DNA from: Schlesneria sp.
GTDB lineage: Bacteria > Planctomycetota > Planctomycetia > Planctomycetales > Planctomycetaceae
Reading direction: 5' to 3'
Assembly: GCA_025353525.1 (NCBI GenBank)
Contig: JANXOO010001109.1
Location: 1 to 7,540, forward strand
DNA length: 7,540 nucleotides
This document shows, piece by piece, positions 1 to 6,125 of the stretch (positions are counted from its first letter, which is position 1; each line of letters starts with the position of its first letter). Under the pieces are notes generated by a model. It searched no databases. It was given only the letters and a program-made list of their open reading frames with translations, and was not told the DNA's origin. Both the position numbers and the translations under genes were made by a program.

Positions 1-176
1 GGCCAGGCTGTTTACCAACCCGTTTCAACAGAAATTCCGTCACGATTCGGGCCCATCCAGTTCGGCCACGACGCGCCGGTCGATGGTTTTGAAATAAGCG
101 GTTCTTTGGCCGTCGCAGCAGCCGCAAACAGCATTGCCATCGCTGGCACGAGCAAAAAGTATTGACGGTTGATCAT
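1..176 (-). pseudogene. Secreted PQQ/BamB-like beta-propeller protein, N-terminus, interrupted by TAA after 54 codons
   Basis: The ATG at 176-174 overlaps the stop of the upstream acetyltransferase gene as ATGA, which favours translational coupling; no good Shine-Dalgarno is visible. The 54 codons encode a signal peptide (MINRQ, hydrophobic core about residues 6-22, A-T-A then K-E), followed at about 37-50 by W-P-N-W-M-G-P-N-R-D-G-I-S. That signature opens the mature part of many planctomycete PQQ-like (BamB/quinoprotein-type) propeller proteins, which are usually about 400 residues and exported. A TAA at 14-12 ends the frame, but the codons beyond it read T-A-W-P. This fits the family's usual continuation (E-T-G-W-x-x-x-W-P), so the stop looks like a point change in an otherwise intact frame. 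The rest lies outside the window. The start and signal peptide are clear. Family assignment rests on one motif and is fairly confident. Whether it is a true pseudogene or a sequence error cannot be decided here. Confidence 0.6.
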
Positions 177-892
177 GCGGAACGAATCCCCACGGTGAGA
201 CTTGAAAGCGACACACGTTGTACGCCCACGTCATCAAAGTTGGCGGGGTCAAGCCATTGCCGGAACGCATTCCTCAGTGCTGGCCATTCAGAATCGACAA
301 TCGCAAACCATGCGGTATCGCGGTTTCTCCCTTTGACAATTGCCGCCTGCCGAAAAACTCCTTCGTACGAAAAACCCAATCGCTCCGCCGCACGTCGCGA
401 CGGAGCATTGAGCGAATGACATTTCCACTCGTACCGGCGATAGCCCAGGCTGAACGCGCGTTCCATCAGTAAATACTGGGCTTCCGTCGCCATGGGCGTT
501 GCCTGCAACAGCGGAGAAAAATTGATGTGACCGACTTCGATCGAACCGTGCCTTGGGCCGATCTTGAGGTAACTGGCAAGACCCACCGCTTTTTCTGATT
601 CGAGATTTACAATCGCAAAAAAGATCGGATCGGCCGCCAGGGCCGACTGTTTTAACCAAACGACATAATCTTCGAAATTAATAAATGGACCGTATGGAAG
701 ATACGTCCAGTTTCGACCTTCCAGATCAAGTTGATTGGCGTCGTACAGATCGCGTGCGTGGCGATCGGGATTCAGCGGTTCCACCCGGCACAATCGTCCC
801 TGCATTGCCTCGCGCGGCGGCAACTGCGGGGGGTTCCAATCAGGAACTTCAATCCCGACCGGCTGCTGCAAATGATTCATCTCGTGTTGCAT
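173..892 (-). CDS. GNAT-family N-acetyltransferase (RimJ/RimL type)
   Basis: A 239-residue protein that probably transfers an acetyl group from acetyl-CoA to an amine; the substrate is unknown. It has the layout of a conserved bacterial GNAT subfamily of about 220-240 residues: an N-terminal V-P-D-W-x-P-P segment (about 16-22), then G-R-x-C-R-V-E-P-L (32-40), N-W-T-Y-L-P-Y-G-P-F (61-70), the beta4/acetyl-CoA region G-L-A-S-Y-L (104-109) with G-H-I-N-F-S (121-126), and the C-terminal motif Y-E-W-K-C-x-x-L-N-A-P-S-R-R-A-A (144-159). R-L-G-F-x-x-E-G and K-G-R-N-R-D-T-A-W-F follow. No signal peptide or membrane segment, so cytoplasmic. The first ATG (892) has a weak GAAAG upstream. A TTG one codon earlier and an in-frame ATG at 880 are alternatives; the latter gives M-N-H-L-Q-Q-P, close to the usual family N-terminus. 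It lies 39 bp after the YitT gene and overlaps the next gene by 4 bp. Confidence 0.9.
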   Translation of the reverse strand: MQHEMNHLQQPVGIEVPDWNPPQLPPREAMQGRLCRVEPLNPDRHARDLYDANQLDLEGRNWTYLPYGPFINFEDYVVWLKQSALAADPIFFAIVNLESEKAVGLASYLKIGPRHGSIEVGHINFSPLLQATPMATEAQYLLMERAFSLGYRRYEWKCHSLNAPSRRAAERLGFSYEGVFRQAAIVKGRNRDTAWFAIVDSEWPALRNAFRQWLDPANFDDVGVQRVSLSSLTVGIRSA

Positions 893-931
893 CAAAGTCT
901 TTCGGAAATCGGCGTTTGAGGTCGTCCTTTA

Positions 932-1852
932 TCAGTGTAATCCCGATCGCTTGACCGTGCCTCCCTGAACGTCAGAAAGTGCATGCGTGACGATGAATGC
1001 TGATTCGTCGAGTTCTGCAACGATGGTTTTCACACGGCCGATTTCCAACCGGGTCACGACACAGTACAGAATTTCCTGCTCGATACCGCTCTTTCCACCC
1101 CGTGCTTTGTAAATCGTCACGCCGCGACCCAATTCGTCCATGATGCGTGTGCGAATCGCGACACTTTGTTCGGAGACGATCGTCATCGCAGTGAACTGCT
1201 CGAGGCCGTAAATCAGAAAGTCGAGTGTCTTCGCTGCGGCGACATATGTCAGAATCGAATACAAGGCTTCTTCTGTTCCCAAAACAACAATCGCAGCCAG
1301 GAAGATCACGACGTTGATTCCCAGGATGATGTCCCCGACTTTCAGCAGATGGCTTCGCTTGCTGATTAACAGTGCGGCGATTTCAGTACCGTCCAGAACC
1401 GCACCGCCTCGAATCGCCAACCCAATTCCTGCTCCGATAAAGAATCCGCCAAAAACGGCCGTTAAAACCAGATCCCTCGTGACATCAGGAAAATGAAAAG
1501 TTGCCAGGATGATTGCCAGCAGGCCGATCGCAGACGTGCTTCGAATGGCGAACGCCATCCCGATCTGACGATAGCCAATCGCAATAAATGGCAGATTGAT
1601 CAACGGTAACAGCAACGACAGAGATATTCCCGTCGCCTTGGCAAGCAACATTGAAACACCGGTCACTCCTCCGTCGATAAAGTTGTTCGACATCAGAAAT
1701 CCGTGCAATCCCATCGCCGCAGAGAACGCCCCGGCAACAATCAGAATCGAATTGCGCAACTCGCGAAACAAATGTTTTCGAAACGCCGACCGTTTGGAAC
1801 TGACGTGAGGCGGGAATGTGGTGACCGAATTCTTGCTGCTCGGTGGGTTCAA
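932..1852 (-). CDS. YitT family membrane protein (DUF161 + C-terminal DUF2179)
   Basis: A 306-residue integral membrane protein of the YitT family, whose molecular function is not established. After a basic, Ser-rich N-terminus of about 30 residues there are six predicted hydrophobic segments (about 35-55, 73-94, 103-120, 127-147, 171-192, 195-215). They contain family-like stretches such as N-N-F-I-D-G-G-V-T-G-V-S (56-67) and G-G-A-V-L-D-G-T-E-I (139-148). A soluble C-terminal domain (about 219-300; T-A-M-T-I-V-S-E, G-R-G-V-T-I-Y-K-A-R-G-G, D-E-S-A-F-I-V) matches DUF2179. Length is normal for the family. The start is TTG: no ATG or GTG lies between the previous stop and the first membrane segment. 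TTG 1852 sits 10 bp after the EF-hand gene's TGA with only a weak GGCGGAA in front, so it may depend on coupling to that gene. Family assignment is firm, the exact start less so. Confidence 0.9.
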   Translation of the reverse strand: MNPPSSKNSVTTFPPHVSSKRSAFRKHLFRELRNSILIVAGAFSAAMGLHGFLMSNNFIDGGVTGVSMLLAKATGISLSLLLPLINLPFIAIGYRQIGMAFAIRSTSAIGLLAIILATFHFPDVTRDLVLTAVFGGFFIGAGIGLAIRGGAVLDGTEIAALLISKRSHLLKVGDIILGINVVIFLAAIVVLGTEEALYSILTYVAAAKTLDFLIYGLEQFTAMTIVSEQSVAIRTRIMDELGRGVTIYKARGGKSGIEQEILYCVVTRLEIGRVKTIVAELDESAFIVTHALSDVQGGTVKRSGLH

Positions 1853-1862
1853 TTTCCGCCGT

Positions 1863-3833
1863 TCACTTTCTGCTGATGTAGACCAGTGTTTTACAGTCGC
1901 GGGACCAGCTCACCCCGGTGTTGGCGCGGTTTTTCGGCTGATCAGGGAAACGGACAAATGGCTCGTTGGTATCCGCATCGAATTCATAGAGTTGGCTTTT
2001 AACTCCCGGTAAAGGAGCCGCCGGAAACATGATCCGGTTCCCGTCGGCGCGCCAGGAAAAGTCTGATTGAATCACCTTTCCGTCGCATCGCACCTTGAAC
2101 TTCGGATCGTCATCCGATGCCGAAACGATGCCGATGTCGACCTGGCCGTTCGTATTGTAACCTTTAAAACAGATTCGCATGGAATCCGGAGACCAGCAAA
2201 AATTGTGTTCGATGTAGTTGTATGGCGACTTGCCCGGAGGAAAAACGACATGCTTCTTCCGCGTTGCCAGATCGCAAATGACGAGGTTTCCTCCGTCTTT
2301 CACGTACGCCAGCTTTTTACCATCGGTCGAGAAATGAATGGCCCAGCCACTGCGGTCGACAGAATCTTCGTTGACTGGTCCTTCAAAGTTGCGGATGAAG
2401 ACGCCCTGTCCGTACTTCGAATACGCCAACTGGCGACCGTCGGCGGACCAGTGCGGAATACAGCCAATTCCCAAATCGCGTACTTCGTCAGAATTCACGT
2501 TGCGCACGAGTAAGTGAGCTGCAACGTTGCTCTCTCCGTACTTCCACCCATCGACCGCGACCCAGTTTCCATCGGGAGAAATCTCGGGGGAACAGATAAT
2601 CGGATATCCGGGAACCGACAGCTTTTTGATCGAACCGTCTGGTGACCGGACAATGAATTCGGTCTTGTAGGCACCGGAGCCATTTGCTCCGAAAGGAAAT
2701 TCGTCTTGCGATAACTGGCCACTTTTGTCGACATCCAGTCGCCGGAAGTACTCCGCACCAAGTGCCGCGAGTGACACGCCCGGCATAAACCGGAACTCAT
2801 CGGGACTCAACAACCCGTCGCCGTTCGTATCGCCGGCCGATTGCCAAACGGCAAGCAGATTGATCACGGGCGACAACTGGAATTCTTCCATCGACAATGC
2901 CCCGTCTTTATCGTCATCGAAACCGGGAAACAGAAATTCACCTCCTGGATACCAGTCGGCCGGAACTGCTTCCAGTTCATCCGGGGACAGCTTGCCGTCC
3001 AGATTGGTGTCAAAATGCAGAAATTGCTGGACGGGATAAGTTCGATGATTGCCTCCGGAAAACTCGACAAAATCGAACTGCAAATCTCCGTTTTTGTCGA
3101 TCGAATCAAACCATTGTTGCCGGTTTTCGATGGGACCGAGGGCACTGTAATAATCGTCAATGCTCACGAATCCGTCGGCATTTTTCTTGAGTGCGCGATA
3201 CATCGACCAATGCACGACGTTACCGGTCCTGGAACGCAGCAAGTCTCCTTCGAAAGTCCGCACGCCGAATGCGATGTCCAGCACCATTTTGACTTCTTCA
3301 CGAGACACGCTTCGGTCGGCGTTCAGATCCCAATCCTCAAACGTCGTCTTTTCGAGTCCTCGTACCAGTTTCGCAATCTCGGCAGACGCGAATTCATTCG
3401 GATTCAACACGCCATTGCCGTCCTTGTCCGACGTTGCCCAACGGCGTTCGATTGTCTCATAGCCGCGTTCTGACAGTCGAACGATCGGATCGAGTATCGC
3501 ACCCTTCTGCGATTCCGGTTGACCAATCACGACCGCAAGAAATTCCGTCAGATCGAGAAATCCGTCGCGATTGGAATCGAAAACGTTGAAATCGCGAATC
3601 GACGTTTTCACATCGCGTCCGCCACCCCGCTTCAGGTATTCGCCTTCGGTCAGTTGACCATCGCCATCGATGTCGCATCGTCGAAACACTGCGACCATCG
3701 GATTTTCGAACAACCCGCCATTCGTTGCGGATGCAACCTGCTGTGCTTTCACCGAAGACACCGAAAGAACCAGGCTCGCTCCGGCCATCAGCAATCGGGT
3801 CATGAACAGACGGTACGATTTGGTCGAAGACAT
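1863..3833 (-). CDS. Secreted EF-hand protein with ten EF loops and a C-terminal TolB-like beta-propeller
   Basis: A 656-residue exported protein, probably calcium-binding; no catalytic domain is seen. A signal peptide spans about 1-30 (basic start, core M-A-G-A-S-L-V-L-S-V, then V-K-A before Q-Q). Residues about 50-380 hold ten EF-hand loops, at 54-65, 86-97, 136-147, 169-180, 216-227, 246-257, 275-286, 306-317, 335-346 and 367-378. Most have the D-x-D/N-x-D-G-x-(L/I/V)-x-x-x-E pattern (D-I-D-G-D-G-Q-L-T-E-G-E in the first). The loop at 216-227 starts with K, so it is degenerate, and the one at 246-257 has L for the usual G. Residues about 390-656 carry six S-P/A-D-G-like blade motifs (about 415, 460, 499, 546, 592, 641), as in TolB/WD40-like propellers. 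I chose ATG 3833 because AGGAG lies 9 nt upstream and the signal peptide follows at once. An upstream in-frame ATG (3896) has neither. Likely first gene of the minus-strand operon. The architecture is clear; the role (sensor, adhesin or structural) is unknown. Confidence 0.9.
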   Translation of the reverse strand: MSSTKSYRLFMTRLLMAGASLVLSVSSVKAQQVASATNGGLFENPMVAVFRRCDIDGDGQLTEGEYLKRGGGRDVKTSIRDFNVFDSNRDGFLDLTEFLAVVIGQPESQKGAILDPIVRLSERGYETIERRWATSDKDGNGVLNPNEFASAEIAKLVRGLEKTTFEDWDLNADRSVSREEVKMVLDIAFGVRTFEGDLLRSRTGNVVHWSMYRALKKNADGFVSIDDYYSALGPIENRQQWFDSIDKNGDLQFDFVEFSGGNHRTYPVQQFLHFDTNLDGKLSPDELEAVPADWYPGGEFLFPGFDDDKDGALSMEEFQLSPVINLLAVWQSAGDTNGDGLLSPDEFRFMPGVSLAALGAEYFRRLDVDKSGQLSQDEFPFGANGSGAYKTEFIVRSPDGSIKKLSVPGYPIICSPEISPDGNWVAVDGWKYGESNVAAHLLVRNVNSDEVRDLGIGCIPHWSADGRQLAYSKYGQGVFIRNFEGPVNEDSVDRSGWAIHFSTDGKKLAYVKDGGNLVICDLATRKKHVVFPPGKSPYNYIEHNFCWSPDSMRICFKGYNTNGQVDIGIVSASDDDPKFKVRCDGKVIQSDFSWRADGNRIMFPAAPLPGVKSQLYEFDADTNEPFVRFPDQPKNRANTGVSWSRDCKTLVYISRK

Positions 3834-3842
3834 CGGTCGGCA

Positions 3843-3847
3843 CTCCT
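3843..3847 (-). promoter_or_regulatory. Ribosome-binding site of the EF-hand/propeller gene
   Basis: AGGAG on the minus strand, 9 nt before ATG 3833. It decides between this start and the in-frame ATG at 3896, which has no such site and would put 21 residues ahead of the signal peptide. Confidence 0.8.
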
Positions 3848-4055
3848 GACAGGGACATCGCGTCATACACGACGATACCATAACGACGCTCGCCATATAA
3901 AGTTAACAAACGGGTTCACCAGAGTCTTGCCACGACGGGAAGTCATGCACGAGGAATTCATCGGAAACCGATTTCCATTGAAACACCGGATGGATCTTGT
4001 GGACGACTCAGGTGCATTTCACGAAGTGGACATATCACAATTGTTTCGCCCTCTT

Positions 4056-4133
4056 CTCTGCGTCCCTCCGCCCCCTGCGGTAGTATCTTCTGATCAGAAA
4101 TGACTAACCGCAAAGGACGCCGAGAGCGCAGAG
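4056..4133. repeat. Imperfect inverted repeat with nested 12-bp palindrome (putative dispersed intergenic repeat)
   Basis: The left arm (4056-4084) begins CTCTGCG and ends TGCGGTAGT. The right arm (4103-4133) begins ACTAACCGCA and ends CGCAGAG. The outer 7 bp pair perfectly, the inner TGCGGT-AGT pairs with one bulge, and the middle of the arms pairs only partly. Between the arms sits a perfect palindrome TTCTGATCAGAA (4088-4099). The CTCTGCGTCC / AACCGCAAAGGACGC wording resembles dispersed intergenic palindromes that I recall from planctomycete and other large bacterial genomes; this is recollection, not a search. As RNA it could fold into a long hairpin in either direction. There is no U-run, so a Rho-independent terminator is not supported. 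No transposase or clear target-site duplication is visible. Confidence 0.65.
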
Positions 4134-4472
4134 TAATATATTCTGCATTCATCCGTGAATCGCTCCCTGAAAAGCAGTCTTTACAACTGCACTTTGCGGC
4201 GATTCAGACATCCCGATCCTGCTCCTCAAAACAACGACAATTTCCAAATCCGCCCGCTCACACCATGTCGTTCGATAAAAGATGGCGCGAGCAGGGCACG
4301 ACGGCGAGCCGAAATTTTCGCGGTGGCATATCCCTGCCAGAACGGACATTTCCGGACCTGACGTGCTCTGCCACCCCTGGCCGCTTGTTCGTTGCCGCCA
4401 TCACTCGATATGCTGCGTCGTCACGTGCTCGACCTGCGCGGCTATGCCGCTGTCACCGGCAATTGAACCTCC

Positions 4473-4478
4473 GAAGGA
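4473..4478 (+). promoter_or_regulatory. Ribosome-binding site of the permease gene
   Basis: GAAGGA, 6 nt before ATG 4485. An in-frame TGA at 4464-4466 blocks any longer start in this frame, so the ATG at 4485 is well fixed. Confidence 0.85.
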
Positions 4479-4484
4479 TTCGCG

Positions 4485-5984
4485 ATGAATTGGAACCAGT
4501 TGTTCGCCCGCAAAAATCTCGACGATCTTCTGCACGAAATGAAAGGCGAACAGCGACTGAAGCGGGCTCTGGGGCCCATCAACCTGACTTCACTGGGCGT
4601 TGGTGCCGTCATCGGCGCCGGGATTTTTGTGGCGACCGGTGCTGCCGCTCGCGAAGTGGCCGGACCTGCATTGATGATGTCATACGTTGTGGCGGGACTG
4701 ACCTGCATTTTCGCAGCGCTGTGCTATGCGGAATTCGCATCGATGGCCCCGGTCGCCGGTAGCGCTTATACCTATGCCTATATCACTATGGGCGAGTTGT
4801 TTGCATGGATCATCGGCTGGGATTTAATTCTCGAATACGCTGTCGGCGCGGCCACAGTGGCTAACGGATGGTCGGGATATTTTCAAACTGTCCTCGCCAA
4901 GACAGGCTTGCACGTTCCGTCATTCTGTAACAAGGCAACGGTGATCTACGAGAACGGTCATTTCGTTTTGACCGGATCGCTGTTCAATCTGCCTGCGGTC
5001 ATCATTGTTGCCATCATGACTGCGGTGCTCGTGAAAGGGATTTCAGAGAGTGCCGGGTTCAATGCCCTGATGGTGTTTATCAAGGTGTTCGCAGTGATCT
5101 TTGTCATCCTGGTCGGTTCGTTTTACATACACCCGGAAAACTGGACCCCGTTCGCTCCGTTCGGCTGGACCGGGCTGAACGTGTTCGGTCACCACATTGC
5201 CGGCGAGACAAATGCCGATGGAAACCCGGTCGGAATGCTCGCCGGGGCCGCGATTATCTTTTTCGCGTACATCGGTTTCGATTCTGTCTCGACACATGCC
5301 GAGGAAGCGAAGAACCCGCAGCGTGATGTTCCCATCGCCATAATGGCATCACTGCTGATTTGTACTGTGCTTTATGTCGCGGTCGTCGCTGTTCTGACCG
5401 GTATGGTCAAATATGACCAGATCGACAAAGACGCAGGCGTTTCTTCGGCATTCAAACATGCAGGGCTTCCCTGGGCAGAGGTGATTATCGCGGGGGCGGG
5501 CGTCGCCGGAATCACTTCGGTGCTGCTGGTGATGATGTTGAGTGCTCCTCGCGTCTTCCTGGCAATGGCCCGCGACGGGCTGGTACCGAAATCGTTTTTC
5601 GCCGATATCCATCCGAAATACCAAACGCCCTGGAAGAGCACGATCGGGATCGGAATCTTCGTGGCTTTTCTTGCCGGATTCCTGCCGATCGATGCACTGC
5701 TTCACCTGACGAATATCGGCACACTGTTCGCCTTTGTCATCGTGTGTGGTGCGGTGCTGATTATGCGTTATACGCATCCCGAAGCCGTCCGACCGTTTCG
5801 CTGTCCGCTTGTTCCCGTTGTTCCGATCCTCGGAATTGCGTCGTGCCTGATGCTGATGTTCTCGCTGCCAGCGGCGAATTGGTGGCGACTCATTGCCTGG
5901 ATGGGTATCGGACTTGTCATCTATTTCTGCTATGGGCAACGACATAGCGTGATGCGCAAAGTGACTGCGAATGATGTTACCTGA
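4485..5984 (+). CDS. APC-superfamily amino-acid permease, cationic amino acid transporter (CAT/YfnA-like)
   Basis: A 499-residue inner-membrane transporter that probably takes up amino acids by proton symport or exchange. The CAT subfamily typically prefers cationic amino acids, but the substrate cannot be read from sequence. After a charged cytoplasmic N-terminus (1-30) there are about twelve hydrophobic segments (about 34-54, 61-82, 102-125, 168-186, 196-213, 250-270, 284-306, 331-355, 384-402, 410-428, 443-461, 465-483). TM1 carries the unwound-helix motif G-A-V-I-G-A-G-I-F-V (40-49) that binds the substrate backbone in APC proteins. Y-A-E-F-A-S-M-x-P-V-A-G-S-A-Y (81-95) and F-D-S-V-S-T-H-A-E-E-A-K-N-P-Q-R-D-V-P (265-283) are CAT hallmarks. 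Length fits bacterial CATs. It is divergent from the EF-hand gene and convergent with the hydrolase, so probably monocistronic. The last codons lie inside a 26-bp tandem duplication. Confidence 0.93.
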   Translation: MNWNQLFARKNLDDLLHEMKGEQRLKRALGPINLTSLGVGAVIGAGIFVATGAAAREVAGPALMMSYVVAGLTCIFAALCYAEFASMAPVAGSAYTYAYITMGELFAWIIGWDLILEYAVGAATVANGWSGYFQTVLAKTGLHVPSFCNKATVIYENGHFVLTGSLFNLPAVIIVAIMTAVLVKGISESAGFNALMVFIKVFAVIFVILVGSFYIHPENWTPFAPFGWTGLNVFGHHIAGETNADGNPVGMLAGAAIIFFAYIGFDSVSTHAEEAKNPQRDVPIAIMASLLICTVLYVAVVAVLTGMVKYDQIDKDAGVSSAFKHAGLPWAEVIIAGAGVAGITSVLLVMMLSAPRVFLAMARDGLVPKSFFADIHPKYQTPWKSTIGIGIFVAFLAGFLPIDALLHLTNIGTLFAFVIVCGAVLIMRYTHPEAVRPFRCPLVPVVPILGIASCLMLMFSLPAANWWRLIAWMGIGLVIYFCYGQRHSVMRKVTANDVT

Positions 5985-6009
5985 AAGTGACTGCGACTGA
6001 TGTTTCCTG
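5958..6009. repeat. 26-bp tandem duplication across the permease stop codon
   Basis: Two adjacent 26-bp units, 5958-5983 and 5984-6009, both start AAAGTGACTGCGA and differ at two positions (A/C at the 14th base, A/T at the 22nd). The first unit encodes the permease's last residues K-V-T-A-N-D-V-T and two bases of its TGA. The second lies in the 3' untranslated part. Because 26 is not a multiple of 3, the second copy is not read in frame. A more diverged partial third copy may follow (GACTGATG recurs at 6018-6025). Confidence 0.85.
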
Positions 6010-6125
6010 GTAGTTCAGACTGATGCCTATGCATCGATGATTGCTGTGGTGATGCCCAGGCTTCGCTGCCGGAGATATGCTGAAGCATAACCTACGTTGA
6101 AGCATCGCTTACTCTGCCGCACAAC
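6010..6125. other. Short spacer between convergent genes
   Basis: This holds TGAAGCAT twice (6081-6088 and 6098-6105) and a possible weak hairpin of GCTTC (6060-6064) with GAAGC (6082-6086). No GC-rich stem followed by a T-run is seen on either strand, so no intrinsic terminator is called for either flanking gene. Confidence 0.5.

Larger units (their letters stand above)
3897..4484. other. Non-coding region between divergent genes
   Basis: About 590 bp (650 bp counting from the chosen start at 3833) between the EF-hand gene (minus) and the permease (plus). It should hold promoters for both, but I see no sigma-70-like pair good enough to call. The best minus-strand candidate is TGGTGA, 16 nt, TATATG just upstream of 3896, which is weak. 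An imperfect inverted repeat occupies 4056-4133. A short ATTCA-TCCG-TGAAT dyad lies at 4147-4160 and a GCAGT...ACTGC dyad a little further on. Open frames across 4134-4484 give Arg- and Ser-rich translations with no family resemblance, so I call no gene there. The permease would have a 5' leader of up to about 350 nt if transcription starts near the repeat. Confidence 0.7.

Noticed and set aside
2841..3473. 210-codon plus-strand frame opposite the EF-hand gene
   Set aside because: It is antisense to clear EF-hand coding sequence, and its composition mirrors the repeated acidic loops read on the other strand.
3834..3896. Longer N-terminus of the EF-hand protein starting at ATG 3896
   Set aside because: There is no Shine-Dalgarno there, and it would place 21 residues, including several Cys, before a normal signal peptide. 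ATG 3833 has AGGAG at a good distance.
3897..3920. Sigma-70-like promoter just upstream of the EF-hand gene
   Set aside because: The best hexamers match consensus at only about 3 and 4 of 6 positions, too weak to annotate without transcript data.
3958..4152. Small minus-strand frame (64 codons) across the inverted repeat
   Set aside because: It is the translation of the repeat itself and has no ribosome-binding site or protein-like features. Such frames are typical spurious annotations of intergenic repeats.
4100..4762. 220-codon plus-strand open frame overlapping the permease start
   Set aside because: The translation is Arg/Ser-rich with no family resemblance, begins inside the inverted repeat and overlaps the clearly real permease, which has its own ribosome-binding site.
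5349..5945. 198-codon minus-strand frame opposite the permease
   Set aside because: It is very rich in His, Arg, Asp and Gln, as expected from the complement of membrane-protein codons. It has no motif and no start signal.
6051..6105. Possible intrinsic terminator between the convergent permease and hydrolase genes
   Set aside because: Only a 5-bp stem with a long loop can be drawn, with no T-run on either strand.
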